Shown: piece by piece, positions 25,436-34,359 of the stretch | How positions within the stretch are numbered: position 1 is the stretch's first letter | Layout: every line of letters begins with the position of its first letter | From: Nitrospinota bacterium | Lineage (GTDB): Bacteria > Nitrospinota > Nitrospinia > JACRGO01 | NCBI GenBank assembly: GCA_016212295.1 | Contig: JACRGO010000181.1 | Coordinates: 1-64,000 of the forward strand | Reading direction: 5' to 3' | DNA length: 64,000 bases | The notes under the pieces: generated by a model | What the model was told of the DNA's origin: nothing | What the model saw: only the letters and a program-made list of their open reading frames with translations | Database searches by the model: none | Translations under genes and position numbers: made by a program

Positions 25436-25978
25436 GTGCGCAAGGAAGAAAAACCAAATCTCCTCCTTCACGTATGTTGCGCTCCATGCTCCCCTTACGT
25501 GGTGGAACTGCTGAGCAAGGAATTCCATGTGACAGCATATTTCTATGATCCAAACATTCATCCTGAAGAGGAATACCGCTTCCGCCTGGAGGAGATGAAA
25601 AAAATGTGCGCCGGCATGGGGCTTGGGATTATTGAGGCGGAATACGACCCGGACCGCTGGTTTCAATTAGTAGAAGGACACGAAAAGGACCCGGAGAAGG
25701 GAGAACGCTGCGGGATCTGTTTCCGGATGCGATTGGAGCAGGCCGCTAAATTCGCCGGGGAAAACGGTTTCAGCGCCTTCGCCACCGCGCTCTCAGTGAG
25801 CCCTCACAAGGACGCCAAGGCCATCAACAGGATCGGAAGGGAGATAGGAAATGCCCACGGCGTGGTTTTCCTTGAAGCTGACTTCAAAAAGAAAAACGGT
25901 TTCAAAATAAGCGTGGAGAAAGGCCGTGAATTGGGTCTGAAGAGGCAGGATTATTGCGGGTGCGTATTTAGCGCTTGA
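25436..25978 (+). CDS. queH: Epoxyqueuosine reductase QueH
   Basis: QueH reduces epoxyqueuosine to queuosine in tRNA, replacing cobalamin-dependent QueG. The cysteine signatures are complete: HVCCAPCSP, ERCGICFRMRLEQ and the C-terminal DYCGCVFS. They would hold the Fe-S cluster and the second metal site. 180 aa is normal. The start is GTG at 25436, with TAGGAA 5 bases upstream. Confidence 0.93.
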   Translation: MRKEEKPNLLLHVCCAPCSPYVVELLSKEFHVTAYFYDPNIHPEEEYRFRLEEMKKMCAGMGLGIIEAEYDPDRWFQLVEGHEKDPEKGERCGICFRMRLEQAAKFAGENGFSAFATALSVSPHKDAKAINRIGREIGNAHGVVFLEADFKKKNGFKISVEKGRELGLKRQDYCGCVFSA

Positions 25979-26148
25979 CCGGGAACCCTGATTTTCCGGT
26001 CAAAAAATTCGAAATCCGAAAAAACATGATATTGCCAAGGTTTTAGTTCAGGCGATTTCGCCTTATGACATTAGATACTTACACGGAATATCTGAGAATT
26101 CGTCTCTCACAAGCCATTAAGCTTGTTAAATAAAAATCCGAAAAATGT

Positions 26149-26225
26149 ACCGCGGAGACGCCGAGGCGCAGAGAAAAGATTTTAAAATTACAGAGCTTTT
26201 CTCTGCGCCTCAGCGTCTCCGCGGT
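26149..26225. repeat. CGCGGAGACGC-family hairpin, copy A2
   Basis: The 30-base arms (26149-26178 and 26196-26225) are inverted with a single mismatch that still allows G-U pairing in RNA. It lies between the convergent queH and thrC genes, where it could act as a two-way terminator. The rest of 25979-26275 has no gene. Confidence 0.85.
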
Positions 26226-26275
26226 GAAAAAGTTTTTAAATTTAAAATATCTTTTGTTAGATATTAGAGTTTTTT

Positions 26276-27613
26276 TTACTTCCTGGAATCAACTGCGCGA
26301 AGGATAGCGTCCCTTACCGAGGTATAATTGGCGGCCACGTCCACCGGCTGGTTTGCGTGGAGGCTCTTCACCCCTGCCAGGGTCCCTTGGTGGTAGCCCA
26401 CCTGGAAATCGGTGAACTTCAGCCCATTGGCGGTGGAGATGACGATCACCCTCGCGTTTCTGGGTATTTCCCCACGCTTCGCGAGCTTGATCAGAGCGGC
26501 AAGGGCCACGCCGGTATGCGGACAATTGAAGAGGCCGTTGCGGTCCGCCCATGCCGCGGCGTTGGCAAGTTCATCCTCCGACGCCTGCTCCACTATGCCG
26601 TTGAATTCCTTCAACACCTTGATGGCCTTTTGGCAGCTCACCGGGTTCCCTATCTGTATGGCGTTGGCGAGGGTCGTTTTGGCCTTGACCGGGTGAAACT
26701 CCTTGAATCCGTTCAGATAGCTTAGATAGAGCGGATTTGCCGCCTCGGCCTGGGCGCAAACTATTCTTGGAAATTTGTTGATCATTCCCAGGTCCTTCAT
26801 TAGGGAAAATCCCTTGCCCAGGGCGCTCACGTTTCCAAGGTTTCCGCCTGGAATGATGATGTAGTCCGGGACCTCCCATTCAAACTGCTGCACCAGTTCC
26901 ATGCTGATGGTCTTCTGCCCCTCTATGCGCAGGGAGTTCATGGAGTTGGCCAGATAAATTTTATTTTTCGAGCAGACCTCCTGGACTATCTCCATGCAGC
27001 CGTCGAAATCGGTGTCCAGGGAAAGGGTAAGGGCGCCGTGCGCCAGGGGCTGGATCAGTTGGGCGGTGGAGACCTTGTTTCTTGGGAGAAACACAATGGC
27101 CTGGAGTCCGGCCACGGCGCAATAGGCGGCGAGGGAGGCGGAGGTGTCCCCGGTGGAGGCGCAGGCCACGGCCAGGATATCGGTCCCCTCGGAGATCATT
27201 TGCTTGACCATTGAGACAAGGACCGTCATGCCCAGGTCCTTGAATGAGCCCGTGTGGTTGTTGCCGCACTGCTTTATCCAGAGGTCGTCCAGCCCTATTT
27301 CCTTGCCGAAGCGTTCGGCCCAAAAGAGGTTGCTGCCCCCCTCATAGGTGGACACAACGTTTTCATTGTCCACGTTAGGGCAGACGACCTCTTTCTTTCC
27401 CCACACGGAACTCCCGTAGGGCCAGTCCGAGCGGCGGTAGCGCCTTTCAAAGACCTCTTTCCACTCCTGGCCCGGCCTTTCCTTAAGCCTCTCGAAATCG
27501 TGGCACACCTCAAGGAGGCTATCGCATTTCGGGCAGCGGTAGATGATCTCGTTCAGCTCGTGCCTGCCTTCACACCCCTGTATACATTGAAACCAAGCCT
27601 TCAAGCCTTCCAT
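26276..27613 (-). CDS. thrC: Threonine synthase
   Basis: It converts O-phosphohomoserine to threonine with PLP. The PLP lysine motif ([11 protein letters not shown]), an N-terminal zinc-ribbon-like segment ([13 protein letters not shown]...[10 protein letters not shown]) and the glycine-rich PLP phosphate loop ([16 protein letters not shown]) are visible. At 445 aa it belongs to the longer two-domain type. It starts one base after the stop of hom, so the two form a threonine-synthesis operon. Confidence 0.94.
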   Translation of the reverse strand: MEGLKAWFQCIQGCEGRHELNEIIYRCPKCDSLLEVCHDFERLKERPGQEWKEVFERRYRRSDWPYGSSVWGKKEVVCPNVDNENVVSTYEGGSNLFWAERFGKEIGLDDLWIKQCGNNHTGSFKDLGMTVLVSMVKQMISEGTDILAVACASTGDTSASLAAYCAVAGLQAIVFLPRNKVSTAQLIQPLAHGALTLSLDTDFDGCMEIVQEVCSKNKIYLANSMNSLRIEGQKTISMELVQQFEWEVPDYIIIPGGNLGNVSALGKGFSLMKDLGMINKFPRIVCAQAEAANPLYLSYLNGFKEFHPVKAKTTLANAIQIGNPVSCQKAIKVLKEFNGIVEQASEDELANAAAWADRNGLFNCPHTGVALAALIKLAKRGEIPRNARVIVISTANGLKFTDFQVGYHQGTLAGVKSLHANQPVDVAANYTSVRDAILRAVDSRK

Positions 27614-27614
27614 T

Positions 27615-28922
27615 CTATTTCCCGTCCTCCAGACGCAATGAAAAAGTTTCCTTCTGTATGATATCTAATTTATCGATCTCTTCCAAGGCTTTTCTTATAT
27701 TTTTTTCCACGGCCGAGTGCGTGGTCATAACCACCGGCACGCCGCTACCCTTGTGCCGCTCCTTTTGAATCACGGATGAGATGCTTATATTGTGGCTTCC
27801 AAGAATGCCGGAAATTTTTGAAAGCACCCCTGGTTTGTCGAGGGCCTTGAAGCGGAGGTAGCACTCGGACTCCACCTCATCCATTGGCCGTATGGGGATT
27901 TTTTGAATATTTTCTCTTAGCCATGACCGGGCCGGGAGGCGGTTCTTGGCGCCGCAGAGGATGCCCCTGGCGATCTCTATCACGTCCCCCAGCACCGCGC
28001 TGGACGTGGGCAAGGCCCCGGCCCCTTCTCCAACCAGCAGGGCCGCCCCGACCGCCCTGCCGTGAATTTCTATGGCGTTCGTGGCGCCGTTTACGTTGGC
28101 TATGGGATTGGACGCCTGCACCATCGTGGGATGGACCCGGATGTCCAGGGAATCCCCGCACCCCTTGGCAATGGCAAGGAGCTTGATCCGGTAACCTAAC
28201 TGCCTGGCGAAGGCGATGTCCTCGGAGGTTATCCTGGAAATTCCCTCCATGTATACCTTGTCTATTGGGATTTCCGTGCCGAAGGCCAGCATGGCCAGGA
28301 TGGCGATCTTGTGCGCGGAGTCGTGTCCTTCGATATCGAAGGTGGGGTCCGCCTCCGCGTAACCAAGCCTCTGGGCCTCCTTCAAAGCGGCCTTGAAGTC
28401 GCGTCCCTCGTCGGACATCTTGCTGAGGATGAAATTAGCGGTCCCGTTGACGATCCCGCGTATGGAAAGGATTTCATCTCCCGCGAAACCTTCCTTGATG
28501 GCGCGTATTACCGGGATGCCCCCGCCGACGCTCGCCTCAAAGCCGATGCATACCCCTTTTTTTTCCACGGCGGCGAAGATCTCGTCCCCATGCTTGGCGA
28601 GAAGGGCCTTGTTGGCGGTCACGATGTTCTTTCCGTTCTCGATCCCCTTTAAAATGAATTCCCGCGCCGGATGGTAGCCTCCCATGAGTTCGAGCACGAT
28701 GTTTATATCAGGGTCATTAAGAATCTCCTCGGCGTTTGTGGTAAGGATAGAGCGGTCCACCTGGACGCCCCGGTCGCGGCCAAGGTCAAGGTCCGCGATC
28801 CTCTTAAACCTGATTTCAGCGCCGACCCGCTTGGCGATGATATCCCCGTTCATTTGAAGGGTCTTCACCACGCCAGCGCCGACTGTTCCGAATCCTATGA
28901 GGCCTATATAGATGGATTTCAT
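27615..28922 (-). CDS. hom: Homoserine dehydrogenase with C-terminal ACT domain
   Basis: This NAD(P)-dependent enzyme reduces aspartate semialdehyde to homoserine. It has the Rossmann start ([18 protein letters not shown]), the catalytic segment ([37 protein letters not shown]) and a C-terminal ACT domain ([20 protein letters not shown]), which in this family gives threonine feedback inhibition. The ATG at 28922 with AAGGAA upstream was chosen over the longer frame start at 28949. It is upstream of thrC with one base between them. Confidence 0.95.
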   Translation of the reverse strand: MKSIYIGLIGFGTVGAGVVKTLQMNGDIIAKRVGAEIRFKRIADLDLGRDRGVQVDRSILTTNAEEILNDPDINIVLELMGGYHPAREFILKGIENGKNIVTANKALLAKHGDEIFAAVEKKGVCIGFEASVGGGIPVIRAIKEGFAGDEILSIRGIVNGTANFILSKMSDEGRDFKAALKEAQRLGYAEADPTFDIEGHDSAHKIAILAMLAFGTEIPIDKVYMEGISRITSEDIAFARQLGYRIKLLAIAKGCGDSLDIRVHPTMVQASNPIANVNGATNAIEIHGRAVGAALLVGEGAGALPTSSAVLGDVIEIARGILCGAKNRLPARSWLRENIQKIPIRPMDEVESECYLRFKALDKPGVLSKISGILGSHNISISSVIQKERHKGSGVPVVMTTHSAVEKNIRKALEEIDKLDIIQKETFSLRLEDGK

Positions 28923-28984
28923 TACTGTTCCTTGTATACTAAATACCAAAAAAATTTACCGTCCCTCTTGAGCACCTTGCTGTG

Positions 28985-29692
28985 TTACTTCTTTTCGGAT
29001 TCGATGTTTTCCGGGACACTAAGAAGCTTCCCTTCGTTTTCAAGCGTTCGAAGCGAATGAATTTTTTCCTGAACAACCTTGACCAATTTTTTGTCCGCCG
29101 ACCGAGGTGACGGAATATTAAGATTGGAATTTTTACGTCTCATGGTCAGATACTTGTCTATAATATCCAGTTCACCCTTTATCTTATCCTGCTTGTTTCG
29201 AAACCAGATATCTTTTATTAGCTCTCTGATTTCCCTAATTATTTCTCCAATGCCTGAAAAGCTGAAATCCCCTGGTGATGCAATGTGAATTCTCCGCACT
29301 CTCAATCTGTTTTCATCTGATGTGTACGATTCGATATCTAAATAGATATCAAAAGCCATTGAAGGCTTCTCGGCTATGTCATGTGCGAATGGAAACGGAA
29401 GTGGCGGAGGGTAAGGTAGCATGATCTTCTCTTCTCGCCACATTTGAATGTAATCGCGCCATATATGATAGAAATCGCGGCTCATGGGATGGTCCATGTA
29501 TTTGTGCATTCGTTTCATTGATCGTTCCATAGCTTCAAAATTTTCTTCCTCCCGACGACGTTGAATCTCGACAGCAAGGAAGGCATCGTAGATTTTTGCA
29601 GCACTTGACACAAGAGTGAGGACATCGGAAGCACCCCAATCCCCTTGAGTCCGAAAGTTAATTAAAAGTGATGTTGATTCCGAATTATTCAT
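28985..29692 (-). CDS. Unknown 235-aa protein in AT-rich island
   Basis: It has a strong ribosome binding site (AAGGAG). The product is mostly hydrophilic, with a helical N-terminal half (EIQRRREEENFEAMERSMKR) and a segment RVRRIHIASPGDFSFSGIGE that may be an ordered core. There are no transmembrane segments or known catalytic motifs. It is AT-rich compared with hom next door and lies beside toxin-antitoxin genes, so it is probably horizontally acquired. Function not recognised. Confidence 0.7.
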   Translation of the reverse strand: MNNSESTSLLINFRTQGDWGASDVLTLVSSAAKIYDAFLAVEIQRRREEENFEAMERSMKRMHKYMDHPMSRDFYHIWRDYIQMWREEKIMLPYPPPLPFPFAHDIAEKPSMAFDIYLDIESYTSDENRLRVRRIHIASPGDFSFSGIGEIIREIRELIKDIWFRNKQDKIKGELDIIDKYLTMRRKNSNLNIPSPRSADKKLVKVVQEKIHSLRTLENEGKLLSVPENIESEKK

Positions 29693-29725
29693 CGTTTTTT
29701 TTCTCCTTTTTTCAGTACAATCACT

Positions 29726-29797
29726 GATTTAGCAGACTACACAGATTTTTCTTTAATGATATTTTAATCCAGGAAATCCGCGCAATCCGTGGCTAAA
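29726..29797. repeat. ATCCGTGG-type hairpin, copy B4
   Basis: Words such as GACTACACAGATTTTTCTTT pair loosely with AATCCGCGCAATCCGTGGC. It lies between the unknown gene and hicA. Confidence 0.45.
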
Positions 29798-29810
29798 CGC
29801 AATTTTTGAA

Positions 29811-30041
29811 CTACAAGCCATTCCATTCATCACTGGTAATTTCACGAGTTATTATACTCTCCACCTCCCTAATCATCATCCGGAGCTGCGGAATTGAATA
29901 TTCGGCGTTGGAGGGAATTGCAATGCGATGTTGCTCATATACCATAAATTGATGTTTAGCTCCAATGAAAGGCCCATCAAAACCAAGTTTACGCAGATTG
30001 CGAATAAAATCCCGGCGTTTACATGGCGTCCACTGACTCAC
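29811..30041 (-). CDS. hicA: HicA-type mRNA interferase toxin
   Basis: At 76 aa it has the compact double-stranded-RNA-binding fold of HicA: CKRRDFIRNLRKLGFDGPF, the catalytic histidine in GAKHQFMVY, and IPSNAEYSIPQLRMMIRE. It overlaps the upstream hicB by 23 bases. The antitoxin-first order is less common than hicA-hicB but is known. Confidence 0.87.
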   Translation of the reverse strand: MSQWTPCKRRDFIRNLRKLGFDGPFIGAKHQFMVYEQHRIAIPSNAEYSIPQLRMMIREVESIITREITSDEWNGL

Positions 30042-30291
30042 GAGCCGGCTCCTTGTTTAAATCAATGCCGCCAATAACCGGCAAGGGATGCCCGAGTTTC
30101 AATCCCACAAATATCCAGTCTTCAAGGGTGGAACGCAGCTCGTTCTGGCACTCACGCAATGTAGCTCCAAAGGCTACTACTCCTTTGCAGGAAGGAATCC
30201 GGCCAGCAAATGCGCCGTCTTCAATTTTGTCATAGAGGGCTTGCGCCATCGCCTCATCAACATACTCGCTTAGAATATACCGTATGGACAT
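30019..30291 (-). CDS. hicB: HicB-type antitoxin
   Basis: This 90-aa partial-RNase-H-fold antitoxin (FAGRIPSCKGVVAFGATLRE, LRSTLEDWIFVGLKLGHPLP) lacks a C-terminal DNA-binding domain, as in short HicB proteins. It has a perfect AGGAGG. That site begins just downstream of the stop codon of the truncated ParE-like frame (30307-30309), so the module may have entered at that point. Confidence 0.87.
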   Translation of the reverse strand: MSIRYILSEYVDEAMAQALYDKIEDGAFAGRIPSCKGVVAFGATLRECQNELRSTLEDWIFVGLKLGHPLPVIGGIDLNKEPARESVDAM

Positions 30292-30306
30292 TGAGAGCCT
30301 CCTATT

Positions 30307-30411
30307 TTAACCTTTTGCAAATTCCTGGCCCAATCCAGTTTGGCATTCTTCATAATACTCAATTGAAGCATCTAACTCTCTCTTTGCTGAGGTATAAAAT
30401 GAATACTTCAC
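30307..30411 (-). pseudogene. Truncated ParE/RelE-type toxin, 34 codons
   Basis: Reading minus from the GTG at 30411-30409 gives MKYSFYTSAKRELDASIEYY, EECQTGLGQEFAKG and a stop at 30307-30309. This is the N-terminal third of a ParE/RelE toxin, which is normally about 95 aa with the pattern A-x-x-E-L-x-x-A-x-x-Y-Y. The GTG overlaps the antitoxin stop (GTGA), as in intact modules. The C-terminal catalytic strands are missing; the hicB ribosome binding site follows directly. Confidence 0.7.
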
Positions 30412-30635
30412 TTCGAAAACCTGTCGCGAATTTCCTTGAAGACGGTTTCTCCTGGAATTGTTTTTGCTCCTCCATTTTTAACCTCATTTACTCGTTTTTC
30501 CGCTTCCTCAACCCATAGTTCATCAATATTTTTTTGATGTGGATGCATGCTGTTAAGAAGCTTTTCTACTAGTTGTGTTTTTATGTCTATTGGTAATTCA
30601 TCCACCATTAACATGAGTTCGCCACTCTTTATCAT
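30408..30635 (-). CDS. Addiction-module antitoxin (Unstab_antitox/TIGR02574-like)
   Basis: The 75-aa product (LPIDIKTQLVEKLLNSMHPH, ELWVEEAEKRVNEVKNG, ETVFKEIRDRFSK) has the family pattern W-x-x-E-A-x-x-R, a Gly-containing linker and an E-x-x-x-x-x-R tail. It should neutralise a ParE/RelE toxin, but the toxin behind it is a stub, so it is now an orphan antitoxin. Confidence 0.78.
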   Translation of the reverse strand: MIKSGELMLMVDELPIDIKTQLVEKLLNSMHPHQKNIDELWVEEAEKRVNEVKNGGAKTIPGETVFKEIRDRFSK

Positions 30636-30654
30636 GAGACTTTCCTCCCGTTCG

Positions 30655-31821
30655 TCACAAAACCTTCTTTATTCCCCGTATCGCCTGCCGGGTGCGGTGT
30701 TCGTTTTCCACCAGGGCGAAGCGGACGAACTCATCGCCCCCTTCGCCAAAACCGATGCCCGGAGACACCGCGACCTTGGCCTCCTTGATCAAAAGCTTGG
30801 AAAACTCCAAAGACCCCAACTTTTTGTACGCTTCGGGAATTTCCGCCCAGACGAACATGGACGCCTTGGGCTTTTCGATTCTCCATCCGATCCGGTTAAG
30901 GCCCTCCACCAGCACGTCTCTCCTGGCCCTGTAATCACCGGTGATCTTCTCGACAACGCTCCGGTCGCTGTTCAGGGCGATGATGGAAGCGATCTGTATG
31001 GGCTGGAACATCCCGTAGTCCATATAGCTCTTCAATCGCTGAAGCGCGAAGATCATGTCCTTGTTTCCAACCGCGAAACCGACCCTCCAGCCAGGCATGT
31101 TGTAGCTCTTTGACAGGGTGAAAAATTCCACGCCGACGTCCTTCGCCCCCGGGACTTGCAGGAAGCTCGGGGCCTTGTAGCCGTCGAAGACTATGTCCGC
31201 GTAGGCGAGATCATGGACCACCATCACGTCGTTTTCCTTGGCAAAGGCCACCACCTTTTCAAAAAATTCCAGATCAACGCACGCGGTTGTCGGATTGTGG
31301 GGAAAATTTAGAAGCAGCAGCTTCGGCCTTGGCCACAGCCTGTTATGGGTCTGAAGGAGCTTCTCAAAAAAATCGCCGTTTTTCGACAATGGGACATGCG
31401 CCACGTCTCCGTTGGCGATGATGACCGCGTAAGTATGAATGGGGTAGGTGGGGGTCGGGACAAGTACCGTGTCCCCAGGGCCTATGATGGCCAGCATCAT
31501 GTGGGAAATGCCTTCCTTGGAGCCGATGGTGGCTATGGCCTCGGTTTCATAATCAAGGTCCACGTTGAAGTTTCTCTTGTACCAATCGGTTATGGCGAGC
31601 CGGAGTTTCCTTATGCCCCTGGAGGCCGAATACCTGTGGTTCTTTGGGTCCTTGGCCTTTTCAATCAGTTTGTCAACTATGAAATCCGGGGTGGGCTGGT
31701 CCGGATTGCCCATGCCGAAATCTATTATGTCCTCGCCGCGTCTCCTGGCCTCCTCCTTCAAGGCTACCACTGTGTTAAAGACATAAGGCGGAAGGCGTTT
31801 TATCCTGGCGAATTCTTTCAT
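30655..31821 (-). CDS. alaC: Class I/II aminotransferase, AlaC-like
   Basis: This PLP aminotransferase of 388 aa carries [14 protein letters not shown], the NFPHNPTT asparagine region, the Schiff-base lysine in [20 protein letters not shown] and the C-terminal arginine in [16 protein letters not shown]. It closely resembles glutamate-pyruvate aminotransferase AlaC; LL-DAP aminotransferases are a close alternative. The ATG at 31821 was chosen. The longer frame adds 13 residues without homology. Confidence 0.9.
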   Translation of the reverse strand: MKEFARIKRLPPYVFNTVVALKEEARRRGEDIIDFGMGNPDQPTPDFIVDKLIEKAKDPKNHRYSASRGIRKLRLAITDWYKRNFNVDLDYETEAIATIGSKEGISHMMLAIIGPGDTVLVPTPTYPIHTYAVIIANGDVAHVPLSKNGDFFEKLLQTHNRLWPRPKLLLLNFPHNPTTACVDLEFFEKVVAFAKENDVMVVHDLAYADIVFDGYKAPSFLQVPGAKDVGVEFFTLSKSYNMPGWRVGFAVGNKDMIFALQRLKSYMDYGMFQPIQIASIIALNSDRSVVEKITGDYRARRDVLVEGLNRIGWRIEKPKASMFVWAEIPEAYKKLGSLEFSKLLIKEAKVAVSPGIGFGEGGDEFVRFALVENEHRTRQAIRGIKKVL

Positions 31822-31863
31822 GATTTTTATCCTCTTAACCTCTGCGCGGCTGAGTCGCAATTA

Positions 31864-31963
31864 AGTTTGAAGTGCCTAAAGTTAGCTAAAGTGACTAAAG
31901 TTAAAAATTAAAACAATTGCTTTTCTACCGCAACTTTAGCTCACTTGACACTTTAGTCACTTT
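31864..31963. repeat. ACTAAAGT-family hairpin, copy C2
   Basis: AGTGCCTAAAGTTAGCTAAA and GTGACTAAAGTT on the left are inverted as CAACTTTAGCTCACTTG and ACTTTAGTCACTTTT on the right. It shares a CTACCGCAACTTTAGC word with C1 (inverted). Confidence 0.75.
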
Positions 31964-31971
31964 TAAATAGT

Positions 31972-32107
31972 ATAGGAATTTCCATTTTTAATCTTTTAAA
32001 ATCAAATAGATATATGAGGCACACCCCCCTTTGATCCCCCCTTGCCAGGGGGGAATTTTTGAAATATTCCCCCTTAAAAAAGGGGGCCAGGGGGATGTCA
32101 ATTCTTT
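31972..32107 (+). repeat. About 135-bp G/C-run repeat, copy D2
   Basis: It runs from ATAGGAATTTCCATTTTTAA through CCAGGGGGGAATTTTTGA and ATATTCCCCCTT to GGGGGATGTCAATTCTTT. The same order, flanks and orientation occur at 40041-40174. Together with C2 it fills the 376 bases between alaC and ahbB; no gene is seen there. Confidence 0.8.
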
Positions 32108-32197
32108 AAAGCCCGCCCGAAGGGCGTTAAGTTCAACCCGGAAAAACTTTGCAAAAAAAAACACGGTTTTATAAGACATATTTTCCGTTGGTTTAAT

Positions 32198-32674
32198 TTA
32201 AAAATACTGCATACTAGTCTTCTTGAATTCCCTTGAGCTGAAAAGGAGCTTATAATCCGTGATCCCGGTGGCCTCGGATATCCTTTCCGCCACCTCAAAG
32301 CATTCCTCCTTGGATTGCCCGTGTATCATGGTAAAAAGGTTAAAGGGCCACCCTTCAAAAGAGGGCCTTTCGTAACAATGGGTGACCTCCTTGAACGTGG
32401 CCATGATTTTCCCGACTCTTTCCCTGTCCTCTTCCGGCACTATCCACACGCCCATGCCGTTGGCGCTGAATCCGGCCTGTCGATGGCGCAAGGTGGCGCC
32501 GAATCTCCTGATATAGCCTTTTTCCTTGAACAGCCTAGCGCGTTCGATGAGCATTGATTCGGAAATGCCCATCCTTTCCGCGATTTCCCTGAAGGGCCTT
32601 TCCGTGAGCGGGATATCTCCCTGCAAATGGCGGATCAGGCCCTTGTCCGTTTCGTCAAATATCGGTTCCGTCAT
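32198..32674 (-). CDS. ahbB: Siroheme decarboxylase beta subunit, Lrp/AsnC-like
   Basis: With AhbA it decarboxylates siroheme to didecarboxysiroheme in the alternative haem pathway; homologues in heme d1 synthesis are NirDLGH. The 158-aa protein has the Lrp-like winged helix (DKGLIRHLQGDIPLTERPF, IRRFGATLRHRQAGF) and an alpha-beta domain with THCYERPSFEGWPFNLFTMI. The YERP segment is typical of the B subunit. It overlaps ahbA by 20 bases. Confidence 0.9.
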   Translation of the reverse strand: MTEPIFDETDKGLIRHLQGDIPLTERPFREIAERMGISESMLIERARLFKEKGYIRRFGATLRHRQAGFSANGMGVWIVPEEDRERVGKIMATFKEVTHCYERPSFEGWPFNLFTMIHGQSKEECFEVAERISEATGITDYKLLFSSREFKKTSMQYF

Positions 32675-33131
32675 TTCCCGCTCCCTTGAATCTTAAGTTA
32701 ACAGCTATTTTGAATACCCTGGTGGACGGCATTTCCCGGACGTCCAGTATACCGCTCTTTTGGGATATCTCGCCGAGGATCTGGTAAATGCGCTCCCTGG
32801 AGGGAGTAATGAGCGTGAACCAGATGTTATAGGCGTGGTTTCGTAAATAGTTATGGGTCACTTCCGGATACTGGTTAATGATGTCCGCCACCTCGTCCAC
32901 CCTCTCCTCCGGGACCTTGATGGCGCACAGGGTGCTTTTGAAGCCGAGTTTCTTGGAGTCGAAACTGGCGCCTATTCTCCGGATAATACCGCTTTCCTTG
33001 AGATTTTTGACTCTTTCCAGAGCATCGGCTTCCTCCAGGCCGAGCTCCTTTCCAAGCTCAAGAAAGGGGCGCTCGGAAATAGGAAATTCCGCCTGTATTT
33101 TGTTGAGAATCAATTTGTCTGTATTGTCCAT
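32655..33131 (-). CDS. ahbA: Siroheme decarboxylase alpha subunit, Lrp/AsnC-like
   Basis: This 158-aa partner of AhbB has the same architecture (DKLILNKIQAEFPISERPF, IRRIGASFDSKKLGF) and the THNYLRNHAYNIWFTLI active-site region. The ATG at 33131 (MDNTDKL) was chosen; the longer frame gives a hydrophobic N-terminus foreign to the family. Presence of the pair implies siroheme-dependent haem or d1-type haem synthesis. The other genes of the pathway (ahbC, ahbD) are not in the window. Confidence 0.9.
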   Translation of the reverse strand: MDNTDKLILNKIQAEFPISERPFLELGKELGLEEADALERVKNLKESGIIRRIGASFDSKKLGFKSTLCAIKVPEERVDEVADIINQYPEVTHNYLRNHAYNIWFTLITPSRERIYQILGEISQKSGILDVREMPSTRVFKIAVNLRFKGAGNDGTDI

Positions 33132-33225
33132 AACCCATCCATTAAGAGGAAAAGCGCTGCTGATTCGAAAGGCTAAAATTCCGGTGAAACAGAAAAAAAG
33201 GAGGGCGGCTTGAGACCTTAAAAAA

Positions 33226-33507
33226 TTAGAACCGTGCCGTTTCAATTTTTCTTATAAGATGCTCCAACTTCTCTTCGGCTATACGGTCGGCTCGGGAGTT
33301 TCCGTGTTTCAATTCAAAAAGCTCATGGCAAATGTTGAGCGCCGCCAACACAGCCAAATGGAGGGAGGAAGCGGTGGGCGCTGTTTCCGCCAATGCCTTT
33401 ATCTTGGCGTCCAGAAATTCCGCTATTTCCTTGACATCTATCCCGCCTTCAGGCTGCTTGATTTTATACTTGTTCCCGTAAATTTCCACTTCCACGGCGT
33501 GGGACAT
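33226..33507 (-). CDS. zapA: Cell division protein ZapA
   Basis: ZapA cross-links FtsZ filaments at mid-cell. The 93-aa protein has the family start VEIYGNKYKIKQPEGGIDVK and a C-terminal coiled coil. Its ATG overlaps the zapB-like stop by one base (TAATG). Confidence 0.9.
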   Translation of the reverse strand: MSHAVEVEIYGNKYKIKQPEGGIDVKEIAEFLDAKIKALAETAPTASSLHLAVLAALNICHELFELKHGNSRADRIAEEKLEHLIRKIETARF

Positions 33508-33785
33508 TAGTTAAAATCAATGCCTTCCAGTTTTTGAAGAATGGCTTCTATAGAGGACCTTGCCGCGGTCCTGCCTTCACGCAAGACCCTGTTTTCCTCT
33601 TTCAAGGATTCAACTGATTGGGCGCCATCCCTGAGCCGGTCCGCCTCGTCCTTTTGGCCCCGCAGTTCCGATTCAAGGGAACGGACCCTTTCCTCCAATT
33701 GCCTCTTTTCCTCCTTCAAGGCCGCGAAGCGTTCGAGTAATTGGCCTATTTTCGATTCCACAAGGGAAATTTTTTCTATATCCAT
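33507..33785 (-). CDS. zapB: ZapB-like coiled-coil cell division protein
   Basis: A 92-aa almost continuous coiled coil (LVESKIGQLLERFAALKEEK, ESELRGQKDEADRLRDGA). The position directly before zapA, length and charge pattern fit ZapB, though coiled coils are weak evidence for identity. Confidence 0.7.
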   Translation of the reverse strand: MDIEKISLVESKIGQLLERFAALKEEKRQLEERVRSLESELRGQKDEADRLRDGAQSVESLKEENRVLREGRTAARSSIEAILQKLEGIDFN

Positions 33786-33891
33786 AGTGAAAAAATATTA
33801 ACACAATTATTGAATTAATGGCAAACGCAAAAGTATATGGCCCTCCTCAAGGGAAATTGACAACCTCTCCGGCGGCGGTTATTATAAAAAA

Positions 33892-34149
33892 ATGAGGAAC
33901 CTGATTATTATAGCCCTGGTTGTCATCGGCTACTTCCAGCTTAAAAGGCTTTTATGGGAAAGCCCCCCCTTGAAAAGGGAGAAGAGAGCGAAGGAAGTCG
34001 CGGATGAGATGGTGCAGGACCCTGCCTGCGGGGTCTATGTGCCAATGAGAAACGCCGTCCCAAGGACCATTTCAGGGCATGAGTTTTTCTTTTGCGGGAG
34101 CAGGTGCGCCGAGGATTACGAGCGCAAGATCGCCTCGCGGAATGCGTGA
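33892..34149 (+). CDS. Small membrane-anchored YHS/TRASH-like metal-binding protein
   Basis: 85 aa: one N-terminal transmembrane helix (MRNLIIIALVVIGYFQL), then VQDPACGVYVPMRNAVPRT and FFFCGSRCAEDYERK. The D-P-x-C-G-x-x-V and F-C-x-x-x-C pattern is that of YHS/TRASH zinc or copper sites. The Shine-Dalgarno is weak. Confidence 0.78.
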   Translation: MRNLIIIALVVIGYFQLKRLLWESPPLKREKRAKEVADEMVQDPACGVYVPMRNAVPRTISGHEFFFCGSRCAEDYERKIASRNA

Positions 34150-34157
34150 GTGAAACG

Positions 34158-34250
34158 AAATTCCAAATCTCAATTGTCAAATAACAAATAAATCTCAATA
34201 ACCAAAATTACAAAAAATAAACAAGGAAAAGGAATTGTTTTGAACATTCG
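34158..34250 (-). repeat. About 95-bp dispersed AT-rich repeat, copy F2
   Basis: The reverse complement reads CGAATGTTCAAAACAATTCC ... GGTTATTGAGATTTATTTG ... GACAATTGAGATTTGG, matching 14767-14865 with few changes. Its left part also pairs with 34251-34296, giving a hairpin in the gap before the zinc-ribbon gene. Confidence 0.75.
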
Positions 34251-34359
34251 GTAATTGTAATTTATTTGGAATTTGCTATTTGTCATTTGGAATTTTGTTT
34301 TCCTTTTGGCTGCGGAGAAGCCGCGCCATCTGATATTAACAACTCAAGAAGGAATCGAC

